Shown here: in pieces, positions 8,791 to 16,717 of the stretch
How the letters are laid out: the number at the start of each line of letters is the position of its first letter
Numbering within the stretch: the stretch's first letter is position 1
Assembly (NCBI GenBank): GCA_014904985.1
Contig: MU129406.1
Span: 1 to 17,784 of the forward strand
Length of the DNA stretch: 17,784 nt
Direction: 5' to 3'
Source of the DNA: Hydnum rufescens UP504
Lineage: Eukaryota; Basidiomycota; Agaricomycetes; Cantharellales; Hydnaceae
The notes under the pieces: model-generated
What the model was told of the DNA's origin: nothing
What the model saw: the letters and a program-made list of their open reading frames with translations, nothing else
The model's database searches: none
Translations under genes and position numbers: made by a program

Positions 8791-9540
8791 CTGGACTCTA
8801 TGGGATTGTTGTAAGTGGTGTACTTAGTGTATTCTTATAGGCTTATCAACCATGCTACAAATGACCCAAAGTGGCATTCATAGACAGAAGAAAACATAGC
8901 TCTTGCTAATGTTTTCCTCCACCTATATAGCCACTCTACTTACATAAGCTGATGATGTAATCCTATGCCACTCCCCTTACAATTGTTGTATATCATTGGG
9001 GCCATCTGAATGTCAATTTAGAGGACTTTTATTCAAGGGATGGAATACATGGAAAAGAAAGGAATCCTTAATTCCTATGGTTTGTCCATCCCCATCATGA
9101 TTTCCAGATCTGGGTATGCTCATATGATGAAGTGGACTGGGCATTCAGCATTTTGGAACCCCATCCATATCCATGCATGGTATTGATCTTCCTCTATTAC
9201 ATTCTAATGGGAAATGCATCATTTGTCTCATTTTACATCCTTCTCCCACTGGTGAATCTCCTCACTGGAGACCACAAGATGTGTGTTGCTAGGAGATCAT
9301 GATGCAGAAAGGGGCTGGAATTAATACTAACCTTGAGGTGTAGTGGGGAATGCTGCATCCTCAAATCACTCAAACCAAGGATTCTTGCTCAATACAGAGC
9401 TGCCAGGTGCTCTTGAGGCCATACATGATATGATCTAGTAAATCAGTGATGGCTGAATACTTACAATTAGTCTTCATACACTTGCAAACTTTGACTGGTC
9501 CATATCCATGTGTATTGATTTTAGCAGTGCCAGAACACCT
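8791..9540. other. CpG-poor intergenic stretch left of the LTR element
   Basis: No coding stretch, RNA gene or repeat unit was recognised. Its last ten bases (9531-9540, CAGAACACCT) are the reverse complement of 15050-15059 on the far side of the retroelement. Confidence 0.5.
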
Positions 9541-9545
9541 AATGC
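9541..9545. repeat. Target-site duplication, left copy (AATGC)
   Basis: AATGC directly precedes the TG of the 5' LTR and recurs directly after the CA of the 3' LTR. Five bases is the usual length for LTR retrotransposon integrases. Confidence 0.93.
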
Positions 9546-10097
9546 TGTAATATAGTGTATTACATAATTAAGTTAGGACTCAAAAGTCATGTATATACAG
9601 CAGATTCCACAGAATCAAATAGTTAACCTTTGCCCGGATCTTCGTCACCTAGTGAGAAACCGTGAACCTCTGTCTCTACTCTGCTTCTATCTTGCTATAT
9701 GCTTGGCCTGTCTAGTAGCCATCAATACTAGGCCTTTCTCTAGCCTGGGCTCTGCACCTTTGGATACCAGCAGGGAAAGCAGTAAGCAGGAGTGCATCTT
9801 CCTCTTGCTGATCCCCCACCCTCTCCATAGATAGTGACTGTGCCACTTGGCCAGTCACTACCTTATGTCTTTCACCATGATCCCCACTCCCTCACACTCT
9901 TTTCCCCTGGACCCAGAGCGAAGCCAGTGCTTAGCTCTGTGTCCAGCTCCTCTGCCCAAAGCTAGTGCTGAGGGCAGTGTGATTACCTCTTCATCTTGTT
10001 CCCTTATTCCCTCCCATCTGGCTCCCAACCTGTCGACTCCGCTTTGTCCAAGTACAACAACGAGTGCCCTCCTGAATCTGGGAGGCACTTCATTACA
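9546..10097 (+). repeat. 5' LTR (552 bp)
   Basis: It begins TGTAATATAGTGTATTACA, itself a 7-bp-arm palindrome, and ends CTTCATTACA. It is aligned without gaps to 14437-14988. TATATAC near 9591 may serve as the TATA box. It differs from the 3' LTR at 9599, 9636, 9644, 9661, 9919, 10056, 10061 and 10092. It also encodes the start of the element's ORF (ATG at 9865 or 9877). Confidence 0.96.
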
Positions 10098-11337
10098 CTG
10101 GTTCCCTCTAGCCGACAAAGCGGTCGAACCAACATCATCTCCTCCATCCACTTCCTCTCCTGTCTACCCTATAAGGAAGTGGAGGCCTAGCCAGCCCAGG
10201 AGCTCTTCCCTTTCCTTCTCTCCACCATCCCATGAGACAGTCCTATACCACCCCTCAACTCGTGAATGTATATTCATCCCTCCCCACCTCCATTCTCCAC
10301 ACCAGTTCCAGGAGATCCTCAAGCATCTGGAGCAGCCTAGGGATGAATACTCTCCCTTGTCCTTCTCAGGGCCTCTCCTCACCACTTACCAGTTCCTGGT
10401 TGCCTGGACCAAGTTCCTGCCTAGGGAGTGTCCCCCTTCCTATTTCTTGCTTGATGAGGACTTGGGTGGATGGTACATGGACAGGAGGTTGATGGTGGCT
10501 ATTCAGCTGGCTTTAGAGAAGCTGCAAGCTGTCATTAGGGATATTCTAGCCCTTGTAGGAGATAATGGCCCAGATTTCCAAATAGATCATGGTTTGGAAT
10601 TATCTGAGAAGCTATGGAGGGCTAAGGATTTAAAGGAACTAAGGACAGCTGACAAGCTGCTCAAGCTTCGAGTTCAGTTGGCCTTTGTAAGACTTGAGAA
10701 GCTGGAGAGACTGCACAAGGGTCTCAGCTGGGCTTCTCCCCTAGTCCCCAAGAGCTCTTTCTTCCTCCCCTTGGAGCTCTGTGGAAGCCTACAGGTGGCC
10801 TGGAAAGCCCCATCTCAGGAGCCTTCACCTAGGAGCAGACTATGCCCCCTCAGACTGGTGCAAGGTGGCAAGCAGCTAGGGACTACTCCTAGTGGAGGAA
10901 TTCCTAAGCCACCTGGACCAGCAAGAAGGCTCCCTGGACCACCAATTCCTTCAGCAGGTCTCCCCCTCCCTAATCTGCAGCCCCTATGTGCAAGGATTCC
11001 CCCTCCCATCATCAATATCATCCAGGAATCCACACAGCTGCAGGATCTTGGAGGACAGCCATCCCCTTCTCCTCCTCGCCCCAGGTCATTTGGGAACCTC
11101 ACTATTCTGCCTCGTCACCATTCTCCCCAGAATACCCTCAACAGAGGCTCCCCCATGACCCCAAGCACAAGTGGATTGGATGAGTATTGCAGGCCCAGTG
11201 GTCATGCTCTCCCCATCCCTTTCCATCATGGCCCTTCCCATTCCCCTTCTTGGAAGTGGCCTCTAATTGCCCCTGGAGCACATCCAGAATGGGCCCCTGC
11301 ATCATACAGTATGATCGCTAAGAGAACCGTTGCATGA
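9877..11337 (+). CDS. Element-encoded ORF of unknown function, possibly Gag-like (about 486 aa)
   Basis: The open frame runs from within the 5' LTR to a TGA at 11335-11337. Two in-frame ATGs lie at 9865 and 9877; I chose 9877 because ACC precedes it. The first 120 or so residues and the last 180 are rich in Pro and Ser. A central part (about residues 120-300) is more ordered, with FIPPHLHSPHQFQEILKHLE, FLVAWTKFLPRECPPSYFLL and DEDLGGWYMDRRLMVAIQLA, then charged helices rich in Leu and Lys that could form a coiled coil. No zinc knuckle, protease or polymerase motif is seen. Its position suits Gag, but I do not recognise the family. The frame is open for nearly 500 codons in a young element, which suggests recent function. 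Confidence 0.6.
   Translation: MIPTPSHSFPLDPERSQCLALCPAPLPKASAEGSVITSSSCSLIPSHLAPNLSTPLCPSTTTSALLNLGGTSLHWFPLADKAVEPTSSPPSTSSPVYPIRKWRPSQPRSSSLSFSPPSHETVLYHPSTRECIFIPPHLHSPHQFQEILKHLEQPRDEYSPLSFSGPLLTTYQFLVAWTKFLPRECPPSYFLLDEDLGGWYMDRRLMVAIQLALEKLQAVIRDILALVGDNGPDFQIDHGLELSEKLWRAKDLKELRTADKLLKLRVQLAFVRLEKLERLHKGLSWASPLVPKSSFFLPLELCGSLQVAWKAPSQEPSPRSRLCPLRLVQGGKQLGTTPSGGIPKPPGPARRLPGPPIPSAGLPLPNLQPLCARIPPPIINIIQESTQLQDLGGQPSPSPPRPRSFGNLTILPRHHSPQNTLNRGSPMTPSTSGLDEYCRPSGHALPIPFHHGPSHSPSWKWPLIAPGAHPEWAPASYSMIAKRTVA
10099..10116 (+). other. Candidate primer-binding site
   Basis: TGGTTCCCTCTAGCCGAC starts one base after the 5' LTR. The opening TGG fits pairing with a tRNA 3' CCA end. I could not match the rest to a specific tRNA, so the position is inferred mainly from its place. 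Confidence 0.4.
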
Positions 11338-11399
11338 TTGCCACTTTGCTCTTCTTTAGAGCACATGCATCTGTCAAAGTGAATTACCAGCAATCGGAC

Positions 11400-12920
11400 A
11401 TGGTGCATGACCCTGGGGGCCCTGAAATCCATTCCCCCTTCTCCCAGTCATGTGCCAATTCTCTGCATATTCCCTTGCCTCTAGGCTTGATTGAAAGCTC
11501 CCAATTGTGGCCTCCCCATAGCCCCAACTTTCAATATATTTGGCTGGATATTGTAGGAGGACTTGTCATTTTACTGGAATTCCCTACACCCCCTCCTCTT
11601 CCCCTTGTACATGGGCATAATTCCCCCCTCCACCATAATTGTACATTCAACAGAAATCTACTGTCTATATCTTTCCAACAAGCCCTCCTGGTTTTATGAG
11701 GATCACACTCCACAGGCCTTGTACTTTGCCAGCAAGCCTCACTGCAGTGGGATTGAATTCCTATCACATGACCACTTGATTCATGTGACCTCAGGATGCC
11801 AGAGCTCCCGCAGTGCGGGCATGCAAACTGCCGAAGCTTGATCACATGGCCTCAAGACACTAGAGCTCCTGCAGTGCAGGCACGCAAGTTGCCGAAGCTT
11901 GGTCATGTGACTGAATGTGGCCAGAGCTCCCCGCGTTGCGGGCACGCAAATTGCCGAGTCTGGATTTCATAATTCCAGAAGCAAATGCAGAAAAGTTGCA
12001 TAGTGCACTCTGGAGAGCCTGAATCACCTAATCCTGGAATGAAATGGGACCTCTGCCTTGAGGGATAAATTACCTGATGTAACAACAAACTCCTAATGGG
12101 CCTAAAGCTATGGAGCACACCTCTAAGGCTTCCAATTTGTTCATATTCCTCGTACTGTAATCATCCCCCTGGCAAACCTTTGGGTCCCCATACACTCCTT
12201 CCCTCAATTCTCCCTGAGTTTTCCACCTATGGGCATTTAATTATACTCCACAGAAAGCTATGCTTTCCATCTCCGCATTAAGCATAATTTCAGCTTGATG
12301 AGATCAATATTGCAGGCTTGGCAGTAGCATCTTTAAATGGATCTCCTCCTGGCACTCATCCCCCCATATCTCCTCCAATTCATGATGAAGCTATATGATC
12401 ACAGATATAATGGATACATATAATCTGAGTCTTCTACAATTCGTTGACTTTGGAGATTTTGGTTCAGCCATTATGGAGTAAAGGGATACTCTTCTCCCTA
12501 CCTATGCACATTGGATGCCCCCTGCCAATTTGCTTGTATCTCCCTCAATTCCTAATGGATTTAAATGATTTAAATTCTCATGGGCACATTGAATCAAGAC
12601 CTTCCATAATCCATTTATACCTTGGAATTTAGATCCCCCATTGCGGAAGAGTGGGACATTCTTTCCTTACATTATCCTCCTTTGGACTTCCCCACCAGTT
12701 TGGCCATATCTTCTTCAATTATGGCCCAATTTACTTGATTTTAATTTTAATGGGTACATCTGCTTCATATTGACATATATCCATATAGGCGAAGGCTTTG
12801 GTGGAGCCATTGGAACAATGTTGAACATTCCCTCCACCACCTCTCCTCCTTTGGCCTCAAATCCCATTCCCTTTCCATCTCTACCAAATTTTAATGGGTT
12901 TTTCTCATTCCAAAAGTGAA
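11400..12920 (+). repeat. Decayed AT-rich interior with degenerate repeats of roughly 170-225 bp
   Basis: A recurring block with CCATATCTCCTCCAATT-like sequence appears near 12141, 12364, 12535 and 12711. It is often followed by a TAATGG(G) block with CAT. The stretch 12468-12590 aligns loosely with 12640-12770. No convincing coding frame persists. It may be decayed pol, or non-coding filler typical of large non-autonomous elements. Confidence 0.4.
11775..11958 (+). repeat. Three tandem copies of a 61-62-bp unit, each with a GC hairpin
   Basis: Units lie at 11775-11836, 11837-11897 and 11898-11958. Each contains GAGCTC, then a short palindrome, then GGCA(T/C)GCAAxxTGCCGA. The palindromes are CCCGCAGTGCGGG (11807-11819), CCTGCAGTGCAGG (11868-11880) and CCCGCGTTGCGGG (11930-11942). 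Pairing is kept in all three. The change in copy 2 is what two CpG-to-TpG/CpA transitions would give. Confidence 0.85.
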
Positions 12921-13439
12921 AGATAATATTTTTCTGTCTATTTTTTTTCCACCATTGGCCATCCCCAATTCTTGGACTGTCAAGCTAGTGCTTCAGTCCA
13001 TGAATTTCAAAATCCCTCCTCTAGATCTCTCTCCCCAGGTCTACCCCTATCCCAAATTGCTCCTAAATGGCCCCAATGGACGCCCCCAAACCCCCACCCC
13101 CGTTATGCCCCTTCCAATCATATTCCACCCACCAAACCCCAGAAATATGTCCTATCCCAGCTTTATGGATAAATACTCTGGGAAAGATTTCTTTTGGTGT
13201 GGAAGGAAATCAACACCAAAAAAAATGGGGGCAGTAGGGGGTACCTAGTAGTATGAGGGGCCAAGGGAAAGGAAGGAATTGTCCTATGGGCCTCCAGGAT
13301 GGGAATATGACTACAGGCCCCTGGCTGTAAGGCAGACTTAGGCAGGATGGGACATCCTGCAATAGGCAAGCTTCCTGGGAAGGAAGCTATCCCCTATGCA
13401 TTGGCCTCTCCAAGACATGTGGCCTTGGCTCCCTAGGGA

Positions 13440-13990
13440 CATCTCTTGTGGCCATGGCCATAGCCACAGCACTAGCCCTTCCCAGAGCCATCTAAGCTGT
13501 GGCTGCCACCTCTGTATCACTGTGGCCCTTGCAGCCCATCACTATGTCAGTCACAGCTGCTCCTAGGGCCACAGCCACCTCCATCAGATACAGTGGCCTT
13601 AGTGCAGCCCAGCTCCCAGGGCACAGTGGAAAGCCCCCAGGCTATGGACTGTAGCCTAACCCTCCTTATGCAGTCCAGCCTGTATGGCATCTTGGCCCTC
13701 CTCCCTGGCCTTGCCTTGTGCCACCACCTTCCCCTGTGGCACAACCTATCCCTATCACCTGGCCAGGAAGTGGTGCGTACCTCTGTGGCCCCTAGCATGG
13801 CCTTGCTCCTTGTGGCCTTGCTGTTGCTATGGCCTGGCCTCTTGCTATGGCCTTTCCCCTTGCCATGGCCTTCCTCCCTGTGGCCTTGCCCCTCCCTGTG
13901 GCTCTACCCTTCCCTGAAGCTTAGTCCTCCCCTATGGCCTAGCCTTGCCCTGATGCTCTTCCAGGGCCTGGCCTCTGCTTGCTCAGCCTT
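13440..13990 (+). repeat. TGGCC-rich minisatellite-like low-complexity tract
   Basis: Short units around (C)TATGGCC, TTGCC and TGTGGCC recur at irregular spacing, densest from 13795 to 13985. One frame gives a Leu-Trp-Pro-rich run (LLLWPFPLPWPSSLWP). This looks like replication slippage rather than a protein; CpG is almost absent and GGCC/CCATGG motifs abound. Confidence 0.7.
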
Positions 13991-14422
13991 CATCTACATA
14001 TAGGCTATGGGACTTTACAGCTAGTGGGCTAATGGCAATCCTTAGTCCCACCAAAGACTTTGCCCACCCACCCTCCCAGTCTTTGGTGTCCTACCCAATG
14101 CTATCCAATGCCATCAAGCCTGGGGGGCAGCAGCCATGGTGCAGAAGGATCTTAGAGGCTTGAAGACATTTGGATAAGGCCACAACACTCAGCCTTCCTC
14201 CTCCCCCTTTTCTCTCCCTCTTCCTCACCACTTTCTTTTGCCTCTTTTCTTCTTCCCCCATTCAAAGGCCAAGATTCATTGTTTTAAATTCAAAGCCCAC
14301 TGCTGGATTATAAACACTCATTGAATCCTGTCTTTTCTTTGCCTTTTTCTAACATCCCCACATTCTTCCTGCTTTACCCACCTCCCTTATGCCCAGGTGC
14401 TCAGTTGAGACTTTTGGAGTCC

Positions 14423-14436
14423 AAACTGGGGGGCAC
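14423..14436 (+). other. Polypurine-tract region before the 3' LTR
   Basis: AAACTGGGGGGCAC lies directly upstream of the 3' LTR. The purine run has one pyrimidine break and ends in GGGGGG, the usual place for the plus-strand primer. Confidence 0.55.
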
Positions 14437-14988
14437 TGTAATATAGTGTATTACATAATTAAGTTAGGACTCAAAAGTCATGTATATACGGCAGATTCCA
14501 CAGAATCAAATAGTTAACCTTTGCCCAGATCTTCATCACCTAGTGAGAAACTGTGAACCTCTGTCTCTACTCTGCTTCTATCTTGCTATATGCTTGGCCT
14601 GTCTAGTAGCCATCAATACTAGGCCTTTCTCTAGCCTGGGCTCTGCACCTTTGGATACCAGCAGGGAAAGCAGTAAGCAGGAGTGCATCTTCCTCTTGCT
14701 GATCCCCCACCCTCTCCATAGATAGTGACTGTGCCACTTGGCCAGTCACTACCTTATGTCTTTCACCATGATCCCCACTCCCTCACACTCTTTTCCCCTG
14801 GACCCAGAGTGAAGCCAGTGCTTAGCTCTGTGTCCAGCTCCTCTGCCCAAAGCTAGTGCTGAGGGCAGTGTGATTACCTCTTCATCTTGTTCCCTTATTC
14901 CCTCCCATCTGGCTCCCAACCTGTCGACTCCGCTTTGTCCAAGTACGACAATGAGTGCCCTCCTGAATCTGGGAGGCACTTCGTTACA
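14437..14988 (+). repeat. 3' LTR (552 bp)
   Basis: It has the same length as the 5' LTR, with ends TGTAATATAG and CTTCGTTACA. The eight differences lie at 14490, 14527, 14535, 14552, 14810, 14947, 14952 and 14983. All are transitions at a CpG present in one of the two copies. Confidence 0.96.
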
Positions 14989-14993
14989 AATGC
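14989..14993. repeat. Target-site duplication, right copy (AATGC)
   Basis: Identical to 9541-9545. Removing the element and one copy rebuilds an empty site reading ACACCTAATGCACCCTC. Confidence 0.93.
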
Positions 14994-15007
14994 ACCCTCA
15001 AAATAGT

Positions 15008-15053
15008 ACCTCTTAGGTGGTTTGAGTTTGCATCTGCAAACCACCTAAGAGGT
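15008..15053. repeat. Perfect 16-bp inverted repeat with 14-nt spacer
   Basis: The left arm is ACCTCTTAGGTGGTTT (15008-15023) and the right arm AAACCACCTAAGAGGT (15038-15053). The spacer adds a competing inner hairpin (GTTTGCA-TC-TGCAAAC). It lies 15 bases right of the duplicated target site. It may be the remnant of a small palindromic transposon, or a transcript hairpin. Confidence 0.9.
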
Positions 15054-15270
15054 GTTCTGAGTATAGGCATTATAGAAGAAGGGTTGGGAGCTCTGATGAC
15101 TGTCAAATCAAAATCTGGTTCAGCCAGTGTGTAGATGGGAGACTGTATTTCTGTTGTTATTCATTGGGTTGGTTCACTTCAATGGTTGATCACACTCTGC
15201 AAGATGTGTATGGTGTTCAGTGGAGAATAGGATAGGATATGGACTGGCTGTAGTCAATGATATATTGTCT

Positions 15271-15327
15271 GGGATGCTTGTGGAAAGGCTTATACGTAGG
15301 GGATGCTTGTAGAAAGGCTTATACATC
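15271..15327 (+). repeat. Two tandem copies of a 29-bp unit
   Basis: GGGATGCTTGT(G/A)GAAAGGCTTATAC recurs at 15271 and 15300. The ends read TACGTA in the first and TACATC in the second, again a change at a CpG. Confidence 0.8.
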
Positions 15328-15778
15328 ATTCATGTTGTGTTGGTCTGTTTACTGATATTTGTGTATTCTTGTTTACATTCTCCTGGTCAAAATGCGGATA
15401 TCTATGGGTTACAGACTGGTCAGTGCTTGGTTAGTCTTGTTAGTATCTTTCTTCCTTCTTTCTTCAAAACCTGATTTGTATTTCATTATGCTTACTTTTC
15501 CTTGGATGTCCAGCAACTCTAACCTTAGGTCCTGCAACTATCCTTGGCTTTAGTGATTCACATAGAGGGCTACCAGTGGCTTTGTCTCAACAACCTTGAA
15601 GATGACTTAGCTCCAGATGGCTTATAGATAGACTTTTCTTTAGAGGCAAGCAGAAAAGTTGACAGTGGTTGACAGTGATGATTTCCAGAGAGGAGATGAT
15701 GGGGGGATACAGTAAATCTACCAGCTTTTATACCTTTCTGAAGGTGGCTGTGTTTAAGAAATATGACTCCCTCATGGG

Positions 15779-15877
15779 TGAGTCATATGTGAGTCATAGG
15801 TGAGAACAAAAGAAAAATAACAAGATGATGTCATAATGCAGTCATAGCTGAGTCATGCATAAGGAGAACAAAAGAAA
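15779..15877 (+). promoter_or_regulatory. Cluster of TGAGTCAT motifs in a short direct repeat
   Basis: TGAGTCAT occurs at 15779, 15790 and 15849. TGAGTCA is the core site of Gcn4/AP-1-type bZIP factors. The second and third copies lie in a direct repeat about 60 bases apart, each followed by GAGAACAAAAGAAA (near 15802 and 15864). TGATGTCA also occurs twice nearby (from about 15826 and 15891). No gene could be assigned next to it, so a regulatory role is only a possibility. Confidence 0.35.
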
Positions 15878-16717
15878 TCATGAGGGGGGGTGATGTCACC
15901 AATTTGCTGAGCATGTGGAGCATTCTGGAGGTGAAATGAAAGGATATCTCCAGGTTTTGGAGATTAATTTGGGCATAGTCCAATGGTTAAGGTGTTTTGT
16001 TGCTGGTTGATAATGGGGACAAGTGCATGGGATGGGATTTGATGCAGAAACAGCAGTTTGCATCCATTGTAAGCAGGATGGTTATTAAACCAATCCAACT
16101 ACTGTCCACGTTGTTGAGGAGAGGACAAATGAAGGGAGCCACAGGGACAATTCAAATATTCAGGTCCAGGAAAATGAAGGTCTTTTAGGATAATAGAAAA
16201 TCCCAATGAACAGTGATTGCTCAAAGGAATAGATCAGTGTCACAAAATAAAAATGTCAAGGCCACACCCTGAAGTTGTCCTCTTGACTATTCAGTCTAAA
16301 TGTGGCTGTACAAAGTCTTGATAAATGGGAAATCTCCTCCAGACAGTGGCAATACTTCAGTGCCTCAGACTGTGATAGGGGGAAAAACCAAATATTTACA
16401 TGCTCCCTCCCCTTTATATACATCCCAGACCATAATTCAAAATTCCAGAAGAAAAGCGGAGATAAGGGAAGCATAATGAAAAAGAAATGAAGCCAAAAGC
16501 TTCAAAACTGGTGGAGATATTCAAGAATCAAGTGAAAAATAGACAAAAAACACTTTACAAGGCATTCCTCCCTTGAAACTGGATAGATTCCCTTAAGGAA
16601 AGGTGGAATAGGTCTCCCTGAGTGCCCTTTGCATCGGAATTAAGAGGGCCAGAACCAATTTGTCATTTGTGTTGGTGGAGCAAGGGGGGAGTCATGAGGA
16701 AGGGGTTGTCTTGTGAA

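Larger units (their letters stand above)
9546..14988 (+). mobile_element. Complete LTR retrotransposon, apparently non-autonomous (5443 bp)
   Basis: Two 552-bp LTRs with TG...CA ends flank 4339 bp of interior, and AATGC is duplicated on both sides. One long ORF lies at the 5' end. I see no protease, reverse transcriptase, RNase H or integrase motif in any long frame, and the right two thirds of the interior consist of decayed AT-rich repeats and low-complexity sequence. This resembles a LARD-type element mobilised by another element's enzymes. The LTRs differ at only eight positions, all in CpG context. Order (Copia or Gypsy) cannot be told without pol. Confidence 0.93.
15060..16717. other. 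CpG-poor sequence without recognisable genes
   Basis: Apart from the 29-bp repeat and the TGAGTCAT cluster, I see no coding frame over about 70 codons with natural-looking protein. TG and CA dinucleotides are frequent. It is probably old transposon or satellite sequence worn down by CpG mutation. Confidence 0.45.

Noticed and set aside
9589..9834. 81-codon frame repeated at 14480-14725
   Set aside because: It lies in the LTRs, so its duplication follows from LTR structure; no evidence that it is a protein.
13593..14003. 136-codon Leu/Trp/Pro-rich frame
   Set aside because: It coincides with a TGGCC-rich low-complexity tract; the composition is that of the repeat, not a membrane protein.
11338..14436. 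Hidden reverse transcriptase or integrase
   Set aside because: No YxDD-like box, HHCC or DDE pattern was found in any long frame; decay beyond recognition by eye remains possible.
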